Below are positions 21,001-34,071 of a stretch of 45,800 nucleotides of DNA, one piece after another (position 1 is the stretch's first letter; each line of letters starts with the position of its first letter). The DNA lies in NCBI GenBank assembly GCA_014621425.1, contig JAANBB010000334.1, positions 1 through 45,800 of the forward strand, written 5' to 3'. Source of the DNA: Cylindrodendrum hubeiense. Taxonomy: Eukaryota; Ascomycota; Sordariomycetes; Hypocreales; Nectriaceae. Position numbers and translations under genes: made by a program. The notes beneath the pieces are model-generated. The model saw only the letters and a list, made by a program, of their open reading frames with translations, had not been told where the DNA came from and ran no database searches.

Positions 21001-24000
21001 TGTCAGGGCTCGGGCCTGGGCTGCCATTTCAGGTGGGAGTTGGTCCATAATGTCCTCGCCCTGGTCCATGAGGACTTGTTCCCGAAGTGCTGGAGGGAAG
21101 GTCAAGAGAATGCTTGCTGTATCCATGTCTGGTTCGACCGGATTCAGACCCCCTGTAGGAGCCACCTGTCGGTTTTGGTCTTCGCGGGCCCGGCGGCGCT
21201 GCTCCTGGCGTTCCTGTTGGGCAATTTCCAGACGCAATTCCTCTGGAAGAGCATCAAGGAATTCTTGGAAAACCTCAGTTGACTCACCGGTCGTGGCTTC
21301 TTCTCGTGCCTGAGATCTTCTTGTGCTGACAGTCTGGGCGATAACCTCTTCCCTGAACTCTTCGGGCAACGCAGCGAGGTAGTCAGGATCAATGCCCAAC
21401 TCAGTAACGTCGACTTCCTCGCCTCTAATCATGGTCATGACCCGTGGTTCATCAGATGCCAGGACTGGCTCGGCTTGGACGACTGGACGCTCTGGTGGAG
21501 CTGGTTCCGTCGCTTCAACGCCTTCCATGGCGGTGCTGTCCACTTGGACCTCGGCGGTTTCAGGCTGGGTGTTGTTCGCGGCAGCCTCTGAAGCAACTCT
21601 CTCCGCAATTTCACGGTCTTCAGCTTCCTTCTTCTCTCTCTCTGCTTTTTCTTCAGCTTCTTGAGCTTCTCGGGCCAATCGCCTCTCTTCCTCGAACTTC
21701 AGCCTCTCTTCTTCGAGGCGCTTTTGAGTCTCAGCTTCCTCTGCCTTGACCTTCTTTTCGAGCTCCATGGCGGGGGGAGTGAGCTTAGCCATGATAGCGT
21801 TATTGAGTTTAGAGGCCTCCGCAGCATGGCTCGGACCGAAGATCATTCGCGCCTCCTCTTGGTATCGATCCAAGGTCGACTCAATGGAGAATGAAACTGC
21901 ATGTTGAGGCTCTTGCGCCGGGCCGTCCCGTCTTTGCTCGTTCCTGGATCGAATAGGGCCAAGGTCTCTGGCTTCACGGCTGCCTCCAGGACCACCAGTG
22001 ATCTGCAAGTGGAAAGCTTGCTGCCCGTTCCGGCCCATGATCGGAAGAAACTCCATGAGCTCCCCGAGGAATCCCATAGGCCCGTCAATGACATGTCGAC
22101 CGCCAGTGTTTGAACCAAAGAGACCATCAGGAATTCTCAGTCCAATCGGAGGGTTGGCACTAATACGCTGAGGGCCCTCACGACCCTGATCGTTGCGTCG
22201 AAGAAGTGGGTTCGCGCCATCGTCTGAGTTAGACTGGGGTCCACCAGAACGATGTGTTCGTGAGAAGTAGCTGCGGAAGTCTAGAAAAGAGAATTAGCAC
22301 AAGCAAGCAAGTATGCAACGAGCAAGTCTCACCACCGATGGTGTCTCTGTTAGTCCCAACCATGAAACCTGGCGGGAAAGGACTACGGTTGTCAACTCTA
22401 GTAAGCAACCGTCTCCTGTTTTGATTCTCCATCATGAACAACTGGCGATGTCGCTCATCACCCTCAGGATTGAGCCCGTCCCATCCAAGAGCTGGCATTG
22501 GTGGGGGCTGTTCGTCAACTATTGTCATGTTAGCAAACCTTCAAGGATCAGGGGCGGGAGATGCTCATACGAGGGTAATCGTCATCGTAGACATATTCTT
22601 CATCCTCCATGTCATCCTCATCGTCCTCGTCATCTGGTCACTGTTAGCACTCATGACTCCATTTGAACACGTTGATGACCAAGACTTACCATCCTCGTCA
22701 TGCCCTTCATCCAGATAATGGTCATCCAACCCATCCATCAGGTCTGGGTCATAACTGTCATCCCCCATGATAGCCCGCGAGATGCCACCAATGAGGTCGC
22801 TGGCGCCAATCTCAAGATGTTGCTGGTGAATGTCTGCGTCGTAGTCAAGGTCATCTTCATCGATCTCTTCGTCATTTTCGTCGTGGCTTGCACTTTCCCA
22901 GCCCGAATTTCCATCATCATCGATCGGGTTGCCATCTTCGTCAACAATCTCAACTTGGTCTTCCACATCCTCCATATCCTCAGAGTCGACCTCATCGTCA
23001 TCGTCGTCGTCTTCACTATCTTCGTCGTCGTCATCTTCGTCCATAATGACCTCAACAACGCCAGGTTCGCCGTGGAGGCCCTCAATCTCTCCCATCTGGC
23101 TGAGTTCTTCGTCTTCGTCGCTGATGTTATCTTCGGCGTCCTCCGACATGTCGTCTTCTCCATAGTCCATCTCGTCGTCATCGTATTCATCTCCATACAT
23201 GTCTTCGTCATCATCATCCTCATCCTCGTCGGAATCGTCATCTTCGCCTCGAGGCTCGAGCATGCCGAGTGCGGAGTTCCGGTACAAGTCGGGAGTTTCT
23301 TCTCGATCATCGTCCAGATCAGAAAGGGAAGACGTGGAGGCGATTTCATCGTCACCGTTATCAGAAAGGCCATCTGAGGGCAAGATGTTGGAGTGGCTGA
23401 GCTCTTTGGCGGTCTCAGTCAGGACTCGGAGGACACGCAAAATGTACTTAATAGCGCGCTTCACTCCGGGGTAGTTGAGGTTGATCTCCGCGATCGAAGT
23501 CGTTAGTTTGTCGAGATAGCCCTTCTCATACATCAATCTGCGCAGTTGTGCGTGCGATCGAGCCTGAGTGCTGTCGGAGCTTCTGCCGTTGGAGCTCTGT
23601 TCCTTGTCTCTTTCGCCGACCATATAGTTCATTAGCTCAGCCAGACATTGCATCCGGGAATATCGAATCTCAAGCGGTTCGTCCGAGATCGGTGCCCTCT
23701 CGTAGGCTTTGAGCATCGTGTCGAGGACGAATTTGCGCACAAAAAGCAGATCTGGTTCATCGTCGTATGCAAACTTGTCTTTCCCGCGGTCAAGGGCTTT
23801 CTCGCTGGTCTTTGCGACCAATGCAACCAAAACCTTTTGCGCCTGAGCAGAGGTTGCGGCCTTCTTCTTTGAAACAATGCCATCCACTGTTCCGCTCAGG
23901 TTGCCCTGGCATAGCAAGTCGTAGATCAGATAGTTCAGAACGCTAGATCGGGGCTTGATCGGGGTGCTTGTTGTCAAAGGCGCGCTGCGCTTGAAGTTGA

Positions 24001-27000
24001 TAAACTCCATCTTCGTTCTGTTGTAGCTCTGCAGGAGCTCGGCCAAACAGTTCAGCAAGAAGCATCGATAGACAAATATGGGGTGTTCATCAGCTTTGAA
24101 GACAGGCTTTGGGGGTTTCTTGTCCTTCGAGTCCGTCCCGACGCTCTCTTTCAAAGCTGAGGGCTGGGTCTCAGAAGTTGACGGTGTGTCTAAAGTCTTC
24201 GATTCCTTATCCGCTGCCACAACTTCCTTATCGTCAACTTCGCGGTAGTTGACCAGTTCGCAAAGAAGAAAGTGGATCACTCCATCTGGGTTCTCAACCA
24301 CAGGTCGCTTACTCTCGTGATGCGGCTTGGGGGCGTCGGTCATTTCTTTGTCCACGGGCTCAGTCGATGGTTTAATGTCTTCGGCAGAAGACTCCTGGGC
24401 TTCTTGTCCTGCCTCGTCAATCTTTTCGATGTCCTGATCGCTGCTCTGCTCCTTCAAAACCAAAGGCTGAGACCGAGAGCCATCGCTTTGTAGGGTGGCC
24501 CATCTCGCGAATCTAAGCATTTCGTTGGTGACATCCACAAACAAGTCAGGGGCTCTCAGGGCGACTGGTGCCATCGCTCGCAGATAGCCTGAGACATCGG
24601 AATGACCGCGCTGGTTGCGCTGAAGGCTTGGGAAGCTAGCTTTGATCTCAGCACGCATAATTTGCTTGATAATTTCCTCGTCCTCGACAATATGGCGGAG
24701 GATAGTCATGATGTGTGCCAACAGCTTGGTTTGCTTGAAACGTTCTGAGCCTGAACCCGAAAGTTGTTTTGCCATAAGAAACAACCGTTGCAGGTTCTTT
24801 TTGTCGCCAACCAACTTGGCCAACCGCCGGTTTCGAGTCAAAATCACCAGCACTCGCAACGCTGCAACTGCCAGCGTTTCTTCCTTTCCTACTCGTGGGA
24901 GTAGTTCCAAAAGGGAATCGAGGATATCGATACGTCGCGCGTCATCAACCAAGGGCGTACGCATCTCGATCACGGGGGCTTGCACTGGCTCATTCAAGGT
25001 CTTGGGTGCCGTCCATTCTGCAGCAATCGGTCGTTCATCGTGGCAAAGAAGAGTCTCGACAACCAGGAAAATGTATGGAATCCAGGGTGGCATCTCTTCG
25101 GCGGGTGTGGATGGCGATGTCTTCAGGAAGCCGACATATTCGTCAATTCTCTCCCTCAGCGTTTCCGTGTTGTTTTCGAAGAAGCTCTCATCCTGTAGGA
25201 GTAACGCGAGGAGGTGAGCATATGCAGCGATGCACTTGCCATTCCGCTTCTTCTCTTCCTCGTCCAATGCTAGCGAGGAAAGTGCAAATGTCAAAGTCGA
25301 TCCAACTTCCTCATGCGCATCGCTGTTCTGTTGTCTGAGGATCATGACCTGAATGAGCTCAGAAATCTCAATGGCAGATTCCGGGTGTGCCCGAATAACA
25401 TCCAGGCACCTATCGATCATGTTCTCCCGCAGCTGTTCACGGTATTTGTCGACATCCTCCTTCTTAGCCACCAGTTGGGTTTCCAGGGTCTGGTCAGAAG
25501 TTGGTTCTGCGATGTTCGCAGTAGAGGCGTCGACAGGTTGAGGTTCACTGGTTACGCCAGGGGTCCCGGCACTCTCATCAGTATCCTGAGACGAGCGATC
25601 AATGATCTCACCCAGAGCGTCTCCAAGGAACCTGTCTGCAAGATCAGGTGGCGCGAGTTCAGGAGGGCCATCCAGAGACATGCGGTCCGCTTCAGCCGTG
25701 CTGGGTCGGTTCGAGTTTTCAGCATCATTCGCGGCGTTGCCAGTCTCGTTCAAGGCAGACGTATCAGAATCCTCTGATGGAATAGGATTTCGAGGACCAG
25801 AAATCCCAGCCTTATGGGACATGCAGTAGTCTTTAGCATTGCCAGCATTTCCATTGGCTCTGTAAACGGCTTCATGAACCAAATCCACCTCAAAGTCCTT
25901 GCTCAGGAGATCCTCAACAACACCTCGATGGGCGCGCCAGTCGAAGCGCACGTCGGTGTATTTGAATAGCTGGAACGGCTTTTTATCTCTGGGAGATGAT
26001 TGGGTTTCGTGGTCGGCCGCAGCAATTACTTTCAGAATGTCAAGCAATCGAATTACGGTCTGGTGCGGGACCTTTTCCACGAAACTAGAATCCCACAACT
26101 CCGTGATTTCAGGTAAGATCGCCGCTCGAAACTCGACGACTAGTTGTTGATAAAGTTGAGGCGTCTGCGACCTGTCCGCAGTACGGGGCTGCAAGGTAAA
26201 GTGGTTGCTCGTGTCGGAGAGGTATTTTCCATTGACCAGGGTCAGATACAAATCTAGTATCTTTTTGAGGCCAAATGCAGCCACCTTGGACTTGGAAGAC
26301 TCGTCAGAGGCCGTGTCTGGACCCTGGCAAACTGCCTGGGAGAAGACCTTCAGCATCGAATTCAATACATCCATGCCGCCCTCTTCCTTGAACGCAAGAA
26401 GCACTGGCATGATAATCTGGACATTCGAACGATCACTCGCGCGGGCAGTGGGGTGATCAATCAGCATCTCGGTGATCGTATGAAGCATGATGATCCAGAA
26501 GTGGAAGTCCTTCGAAGTTGGCTCGGGGCTTGCGACAGATGGCCCAAGCTGGTTCAACACGGTATCAGCAAGAGCCCTGGCAATTTCCAAGTGGCGAGGC
26601 CTGGGATAATGGTCTCGGGGATCTCGCTCGCGGCGAGGCAGTAATGCCTTGCCAAGTGTCTGGAATAGAGGGAACGTCGTTGGAATCATCGGATGAAGGA
26701 GAACTCGTAGCGTCTCATAGTTTTGGAATCGGGCACTGGCTTGTTCCTCCTCCGTTGGGCGGCTTGGTCCCGGTTCATCCGCTTGGCTCTTGGACTGCCA
26801 AGTCCCTGAGTTGTTGAGCATATCGGGTAGTGAGGTACTGTCATCAGCCTCCGGTTCAGGGTTGCTGGTACCTGTGGTCACTTCACCCAATGGAGCGTGT
26901 CGTCTAAACGACCAGTGTTGAGGGACAACAGTCAGTTCTCCCGCCTCTTCTGCAAGTACACCTCGCAACAACGGGCCGATCGACTTGACCAGTCCTAGGT

Positions 27001-30000
27001 AGTAGTCGTAGACGTTGATAGGATAAAACTGCAAAGCGTTTGACCTGGACGTAGGGAAGCAGTCGGAAATGATCTTGATGAATGTCTGCGCATTCAAAAG
27101 GGCCTTGATGATCTTTGTGCCGTTTCTAGTGACTTCGGAGAGATCTTGATCGTTAGAAATCAGGCTCGGTTCTGCGGCCAGAATGGGCGCAAAGTACGGC
27201 GGCACGGCGTCCGTTTTTGTTGCCAATGGGTGCAGAGTGTCGATGGCAGACTGGGCGCGCCGAAGGAGAGAGGGTAATCCGCGGATTGGGGAATGCTCGA
27301 TAAGTTGCGAAACAACCTGGCTGAGGATTCTCGAGGCATGCGAGTCGCCAAACCCGGTCGGAAGGCTGGGAGACTCGCAAATATCGAGCAAAAGCTCCAG
27401 ACCTCCGCCCTGCACAAAGTTTCCCTTCAAGGTCGAGTTCGAGACGTAAGAACTAAGGAAGCTTCCTAGGGCAAATAGGTATGGGACTATCGAGTGCTTG
27501 GGTGAATCCGTTCGAGTGTCATCATTGGTCTCTGTTGCTGCGGAAGTCAAAGCATCGGACATGTCGACGTCTGCATCCCCGGGGACGCTGGTTTCCTTGC
27601 CTTTGTCGGATGGCTTACTGACGGGAGTGACAGCGGCATTCTCATCAACTGACATGGTTTTCCCTTCTGAGTCGACGAGGAGCAGTCTGGCGCCCCAGCC
27701 TACAGTTCTTGCCTTTTCGAGACCAAGAAAGCGGACTCGAGCAACGAGGTCGATAACAGCGTTGGAGATTGACATTCGCAAAGATGGATGATGTCGAGCA
27801 AGTTCATCGAAACTAGCCCCAACATTATTTGCTAATTCGGCATCCACCTCCATGCACCGAACATGCGTAGGGCTCTCGAAAATCTCCAGGAAGCTATCGA
27901 AAGCTCTCGAAGAGACAACCATCTTCATTCCTACACTGTTCAAGGAGATTGAGTTCAGTACTTGAGGTACCACAGTGATGGCGTCAGTGGAAGGGAGAAT
28001 TCCAGAGGCCAAGGACTCGCGAGGCCGTTGTTGGAGGGATTCTTCGGTCGGGGGATGAGGGCGTGTGTCCTGATCAAGAGCCGAGGGTATCGTGCTATCT
28101 GGAGAATCGGGATTATCCCCGTCTCGGTTGGTTGCTTTCTGCTCCTCGATAGTCTCCTTAGGAAGAGGATTGCCGGTGATGGCCTCCAGATAAGTCCGAA
28201 TCATGCCGGATTCGGAAATGGCAGCGAAGCTTGTAGGGTCATTATTGATGAAATCACTGAGGATGGTGACGGAGTTCGTCCAGACGACGGAGCCAAAGCT
28301 CCTCTTGTCCTCGATGATATCTCGCAAGCTTCCCAGGAGATCAGACTTATCAGCCAGATTGCGAAGGAGGCGGTCTGTATTGCCACCATAACTGTAGGAG
28401 TTGGACATGATGTGGTGGACAAATTTGAGAAGCCACTTTAGCGTCTGCTGTTGATAGTATGGGATCACATAGTCGACGGCACCAGACTGCTGCCCTGGGG
28501 TTATCCCCTGTCCTGATTTCTGGAGAGTCTGGGCCTCGTTAACGGTATCAACAACCAACTGGGCCACAGCATCCAAGCCCTTGGCATTGAAAAAAGCTGT
28601 GAAGGCATTCTGGTAGGTCCAGATGAGTCCATCGAGAAAAGCAAGAACCATGGAATGGTTGCGCTGCGCGACGGCTGAGCGAATGTTGAGAATCTCGACA
28701 AGAATCTCCATGAGACCCGCAGAGACCATCTCGCTGCCGACACGGGTTGCCATTGACAAGTGGAGGGTGAGTGAGAACAAGTTATTCCGCCATTCATCGG
28801 TCTCGGTGACTTGGTCACCCTTGTCACTCTCGTTGTCCTCCTTCATACCGGCAACCGCTTTTCGAATGACGTAGAGCAAGATGCCGTGATTGACATTTGC
28901 GTTGAGAGCAGATAAAACATCCTGGCATCTGGCATGGAAGTTCGAGATTGCCTCGAGTAAAGCTAGGGCAACTGCTTGCAACCACATGGGAACGTCAACC
29001 TTGCCATCAGCTGAGGGGTGAATCAGTTCTGCGAGTTGATACACCAGCTGGAATCTGCGGGTCTCGTCTACATCCTGACGAAGAACTTTTTCAATGAAAT
29101 TCGACTCGGTATGGATGTAGGCCAGATTAGTGATTGCCAATAAGCGGACAGCTAGGAGCTGTTGTCGCTCCTTTCGTGAACCCATGAGAACTTTGGCAGC
29201 CCTGAGTCGATGAAAAGCTTCGTATTTGGACGCAGGTGGTAGATCCGCCGGGCATCTTGAAATCAGTCCATATACTGGTGTCGAGGCAACCACAGACTGG
29301 GACAGCTCAAACGTCCTCGGTCCCGAGGCTGCAGGCTCATCTGCAATCGCAGGTGTGCGGGGTCCGAGGGGGGATGAATCATCTGCAAAGTGGTTCCGCG
29401 ATTTGGGAGTCTGATGTTGATGTGAAGTCATGGTAGAGCTGCGTCTGAGGGGGGTCGGGGTAGATGGGGCTGATGACCGGCCCAGGTCTATGGGAACGAT
29501 GGACTCTTGGATTGCATTCTGAGGGTAGTAGGAGACCTTGACGTCACCCCAGCTGTTCCATCGCTTGTCTTCGGATGAAGCAAGGGCAACTAGGTCATTC
29601 GCGTGCATCGAGGTGACTGTCTTGGAATTGCTGCCCTGCGATTTCTCCTTCCCTTTGACAGAACCGGGGGTATGAGTAGGCACGGGGTCCGACAGACTGA
29701 TGATGGGAGTTTTGACGAAGGGCAAGGCCAGTTGCTGGACGCGGTCAAGGTCGATATTGTAGTGGTTCGCGAGCAGCGCGGTGCTAATCTGTCTAGAGGC
29801 GTTTCCAATACGCTTGACGGATGCTTGGTATCTTTGGGCCAGCTCAGAACCGACCTCAAGAGTGGCAATGAGAACGGTCAGGGAAGTGGTATGGAGGAGA
29901 TCGTTAAGGTGGGCACTGCTGGCATAGATGCTTCTGTTACCACAGTGCTCCAGCAGCATGCGGGTGAATCTGAGAACCAGTTCGATGAGCTGTCTATCGC

Positions 30001-30414
30001 CATCGACCGGAAATCCGAGGTCCACCAGCTCCTCCATGGACCACTGTCTCTCGTCGCTAAACGCCGACTCCTTGGTCTCGTTGAGGAGCACATCACATCC
30101 AAACTCCCGGGGTTGAGGGCCATCATTCAGTTTGTAAGTTGCACAAACGTGCTCGAGGAGGCTGTCGAATCGATTCAGCAGCGGTATCCAGTGGTAGAGG
30201 TCGCCTCGTCCGAACGGCCATCGGGATGGAAAGCTGGCGAGGTGCTGTGGTAAGAGGGGCAGAGGGGTTGAAGAAGCCGTCTCGACGTAGCTCTTCAGCC
30301 AAGGAGACTAACGGGGGCTGTTAGCAAAATACTCAGGCGTGAAATAGAGGGGATGCAATGTCTTACCAGAGTCTCCTTGTGCTTCTGCTGCATCGGCTTG
30401 GTAATCTTTCCCAT
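18047..30414 (-). CDS. TOM1: Giant HECT-type E3 ubiquitin ligase, Tom1/Ptr1/HUWE1 family
   Basis: Seven exons: 30414-30367, 30307-22690, 22633-22571, 22518-22333, 22280-18597, 18541-18197 and 18141-18047. Phases close throughout, giving about 4,012 residues, the size of fungal Tom1-type ligases. The start [16 protein letters not shown] is followed by a 61-nt intron. The first ~800 residues are the helical-repeat region of the family (DUF908/DUF913). A UBA-like segment lies near 1470-1510, a very acidic Asp/Glu stretch near 2330-2560, and ubiquitin-binding motifs near 2925-3060 ([20 protein letters not shown]). The C-terminal ~370 residues are a HECT domain with catalytic Cys about 3979 in LPSSHTCFN, ending EYFGFA. 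HECT ligases accept ubiquitin on this cysteine before passing it to substrate. Known relatives act on excess histones and ribosomal proteins and in mRNA export; substrates here are unknown. Confidence 0.96.
22690..23380 (-). other. Asp/Glu-rich low-complexity segment of the HECT ligase
   Basis: The coding strand is an almost continuous run of GAT, GAC, GAG and GAA codons encoding an acidic, probably disordered stretch (about residues 2330-2555). It sits just before the cluster of three small introns. Acidic regions occur at this place in Tom1/HUWE1 relatives and may bind histones or other basic proteins (family knowledge). The complementary strand yields long Ile/Val/Ser-rich open frames by composition alone. 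Confidence 0.8.
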
Positions 30415-31810
30415 CGTGAAGGTGGAAGCGGCGGAGCCGCAAAAAACAATGAAGCTCCCCCTCCACTACGACCGGGTTATCTGACCCGCCACAGCGACAG
30501 TTTTGCTTTGGGAGGCGGAGTGTCCAGTCGTGGACAGCTCCTGGTATCGGGAGGGGTCGTGTGCTTGGGCCGGGATGATATGCCTGGACTATTGCCGAAG
30601 GTCGGTATGTATGTCAGGCTCGGCGGGGTTGCAGATGGAAGTTTCGGAGGCTCGCGGGTCGTCGGGGTGTCGCTGGTGGCCAAGACCAGGATATCGAGGA
30701 AACTGCGGGTGCCCGTAGTTGAGCACACTAGTCCGGAGACGGGGCGATGGAGAAGGCGCGGTCGCCGTCACCGGGAGAGAATCGCGGGCGGCCGATAAAG
30801 CTTGGATTAGAAGTCCAAGGTCGAGTGCAGTCGGCCTGTGGAACAGCTTTGCCAAGGGCCAAATCGGACCGGGTCGTGGAGAAATCAGCTTGGCCCACCT
30901 CGCAGGTAGCCAGCTCTTGCGGGAAAATGAAGGTATCTCCCGGATGAAGAGAAAAGCGGTTGGTGAGGATGTGGAGAGAATGTGTAGAGTGGGAAAAGGC
31001 GTATGCCAAATCGTCAGGTTGAGAAGTGCAGGTGGGCCTTTGCGTAATAGGTGTACCCGTGTAGGTGGGAGCTGCCAGGGTGTAGGAGAAGTACCTCCGG
31101 GGCAAGCATTGGGTTGCAAGGTACAACCTAGAGGTACAGCCAAATCGGGGTTGGCCGGATTATCTTTTCGGCTGTTGGTCCTCCACCTTTTATCGGGCTT
31201 TCTGCCTGCGATTACCTCCAGCCTGGTCCGAGCCAGCCTCAGATCCCCCAGACAAGCCCTGTATCTCGGCCTTGATTATCAGGTATGAATGGGCATTTCG
31301 TCACTGGTTTACTGATTTACAGGTTTTCTTGGACGCTCCAGGCAGTCATGTCTACTGTGACACCGGGTGCCCAGGTTCTAGCATCTTCCTTCAGAGGCTG
31401 CGTTCGTTTCCGCATCTCGCGCAACGTTGTTTGTTTACACCTAACCGTGAGTGTGACGGGCGGGCTGCATGACAAAAGCATGCAAATCACACGTCTGGTT
31501 GCATTGATTTGCGACCGCCACTTGTCATGGAACTCAAAGACGTCCGTCTGATTTCTTTTCGCACTTCGCTTCTGCATGTCATCTTCAGTCAAATACTTTT
31601 CTATCCCGTCCCTAATCAGACCCAAGGTTTTCTGTAGAAGCGTTGTGTCGCGGTCTCCACCGTCCGACTCACATGTCAAGCTCTTCTTGGTCATACGCAG
31701 CTACGTTGCTCTGCTGCCTACTCTTTTTTTCTACGATAAATATCCACGAGACAAGTAGGTGGGGTTGAAGTCTCACTTTCATGCTCGTGTCGAATATAGA
31801 ATGCCAGTTT

Positions 31811-31857
31811 AACCTCGGTGGTTTGTGAAAACCGTGGTTTTCCTCAACGTTGAGGTT
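31811..31857. repeat. Cluster of nested palindromes
   Basis: Three self-complementary elements fall within 47 bp: AAAACCGTGGTTTT at 31828-31841, CCTCAACGTTGAGG at 31842-31855, and outer arms AACCTC (31811-31816) with GAGGTT (31852-31857). It is seen directly; no function is assigned. Confidence 0.6.
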
Positions 31858-33150
31858 TACTTCTTTTTTATTTTAAGTTTCAATGTTCAATGACGTAGCA
31901 GGGCAATTTGAGCATGCTAGGTCTAGTACTCAAAAGTTCTGATCACACCTAGCAAATTTGGAAAACAGCACATCAAATAACCAAATGCGCGACAAAGACG
32001 GGCGATATATAGACAGGTTTAAATAGATTACGCTTAAGATAATGTCATTGACAAACATGATTAGCTGGCAACCGATTGCCAACATCTTGTGCCCTGAGAG
32101 GTCTAGGGTAGGCCGGTATAGAGGAGAGTGGATAATGGACGGATGCATGTAAAACGCCTGCCTTTGTGGCACAGCATGTAACGATGCACTAACGTAGATG
32201 TCTGGAATGTGGCAAACTGGTTATAACTATCTATTTCTTCAACAACTGCATCTCACCCACCGTAGTCAAATCCTGGTACAATAAGAAGTTCTCTTACATG
32301 TGTCTGCTGGGTGGCAATTTTAGGGTTGAGATGTTCAACAGTAAGCAATGTCGATATGTATGGTCCTCATTCTTAATTGATGAACAAGTGAGCTGAGGGG
32401 TGTAGGGCCACACGCGTCTTGCCGGTGTGAATAAGTCCCAGACGTGGAGGCATCCGAAGGGAGGGTAGATCTATTGTTGAGATGCCCATCAACCATCACC
32501 AATCGTCGCCTTCCCCTTACTATGTAGGTGCTGTATGAAGTGGCCCCGGCCAAATTGACAGACAGTTTTTGATCTGGCACGGGGCGCCGCCAAAGCCGCC
32601 CCTGCGCTAGTGCGTTCGCGGAGTGCGTCGGGGGAGGGACTACACCACCCAGAGCCGCGCGGACCAGTTCAAGACAGCGTGAAAATGGACAAAGACGGTT
32701 GTGGGAGGTCGGTTAGAGTAGGCTTCATCCAGGCAAGGGAGAAGCAAGGGAGAGCACGGAAAGCAGGGAGGAAGGTTGACACAAATACCTTGTGCAATTG
32801 CGTACTATGCAGAAGGGCCAGCTGGAACAACAAACAGGACCAGGTACCCGCGCATGAGCCAGTGTGTACGGACGTATCGCCACGATTGACGTCCGGGTGG
32901 TGCCGTACGAAGCGAGCAGACACGATTCCAGGAGTGGCCACCTCAGTGAAACAGGCCGTCGCGGGCACGCCATTGGCTGGCAGCGCGCATCATCCCATGC
33001 CGGTGCAGCCCTGGCGGACTCTGAAACAGGCCTTGGAAGGTGCCAGACTCGCAGGTTGGGGGCCTTCATCCGCTTGTCCTGGCGCGGCTGAGTCCTTGCC
33101 GGCAGGCTTGCGCCAGCTCTTGTTGGGTGATGGGATGGATGAGAGGAGTG

Positions 33151-33218
33151 AGGGCGCGAGGGCGTGAGGGCGTGAGGGCGTGAGGGTCGGAGTGAGCATG
33201 AGGGTCGGAGTGAGCATG
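33151..33218. repeat. Minisatellite: 4 x 8 bp followed by 2 x 18 bp
   Basis: Four GAGGGCGY units occupy 33151-33182, followed directly by two identical 18-bp copies of GAGGGTCGGAGTGAGCAT at 33183-33200 and 33201-33218. A GTGTGCAT-type dinucleotide-like tract continues to about 33235. Confidence 0.85.
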
Positions 33219-33266
33219 TGTGCATGTGTGCGTGCGCCGCGGTGGCTGTCATTGCTGCATCCGCAT

Positions 33267-33308
33267 AGCTGGATTAGCTGGATTTGCTGGATTAGCCGGA
33301 TTTGCTGG
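33267..33308. repeat. 9-bp minisatellite, about 4.7 copies
   Basis: Units AGCTGGATT, AGCTGGATT, TGCTGGATT and AGCCGGATT, then a partial TGCTGG, run from 33267 to 33308. In one frame they read as a short Leu-Ala-Gly-Phe-Ala repeat, but there is no supporting gene. Confidence 0.8.
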
Positions 33309-33614
33309 CCAGGGATCTGAACAGGCATTGTTCCAACCTCCGGACCACTTTCGGCAGCCACTGGAACGTAGTCATGTCCTATGTAATATGCACCTGGACA
33401 CCGACACCGCCGGGCTCCGTATTCCTTCGGGGCAGGGACCTAGCCGGGTACCTAGGTAGGCAAGGTAATTTGGGAGTAGGTGCAGATGGTGCGCGACGTG
33501 CACTGATCCTCGCATGAGGGCATAGTTCGTTGGAAGTCGACGCGACGACAGTGATGCAAGGAGAGGCTCTGCATAAGGCGCTGCAGGATGGCCGTACGCA
33601 CACTGGTCCGCACA

Positions 33615-33722
33615 TACTACGTAGTAGGTAGGTAGGCATAGGTGCCGTGATCTAAGACCCGTGCTCGTCTGACCTACCGTATCTTAGACAGCGTTCTGTG
33701 CCTACCTACCCACTACGTAGTA
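33615..33722. repeat. 24-bp imperfect inverted repeat with inner stem
   Basis: The left arm 33615-33638 (TACTACGTAGTAGGTAGGTA then GGCA) is the reverse complement of the right arm 33699-33722 with one mismatch. Between them TCTAAGA (about 33651-33657) is complementary to TCTTAGA (about 33682-33688), so the whole 108 bp can fold as a broken hairpin. It is followed by three TTAGACC units at 33731-33751. No open frame lies between the arms. Confidence 0.75.
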
Positions 33723-33730
33723 CCTACCTT

Positions 33731-33751
33731 TTAGACCTTAGACCTTAGACC
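33731..33751. repeat. 7-bp tandem repeat TTAGACC, 3 copies
   Basis: Three perfect head-to-tail TTAGACC units adjoin the inverted repeat that ends at 33722. It is too short and internal to be telomeric. Confidence 0.8.
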
Positions 33752-34071
33752 TGGGTCCCTGACCTCGTCCAGTGCTTATCAGACTTTCAGGGAGCTGGCG
33801 CCCATGTCTGGTCTGGCTCCTCCACTCTCGCTCGTTCTCCCCACCGAAGCAGTGGAAGGAGATTCTGTACCCGATCGACCCGCTGCAAATAGGAGACGGC
33901 GGTGAACCACGTCGTCCAAAGGCGTCGACCGGGGGCTGGTAGAGGCATCGCTTCACCTCATCACGGCAAACAGCGCCATCCGCAGGTACGGAGCTCAAGA
34001 GGGGGAATCCGGCGGAGGCTTTCTGGGTTCCATTCCAGGGCTCACCAGCCAAAGTTATACTAAATTTGCCC

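Noticed and set aside
22700..23377. Long plus-strand open frame rich in Ile and Val (225 codons) and its overlapping Ser-rich frame.
   Set aside because: It is the complement of the Asp/Glu codon run in the HECT ligase; composition alone keeps it open.
30719..31288. 189-codon plus-strand frame in the large intergenic region.
   Set aside because: No recognisable domain, Arg/Gly-rich random-like composition, and overlapping frames of similar length on both strands.
33731..33751. TTAGACC repeats considered as telomere-like sequence.
   Set aside because: Only three copies, unit differs from the fungal TTAGGG telomere, and the site is internal among housekeeping genes.
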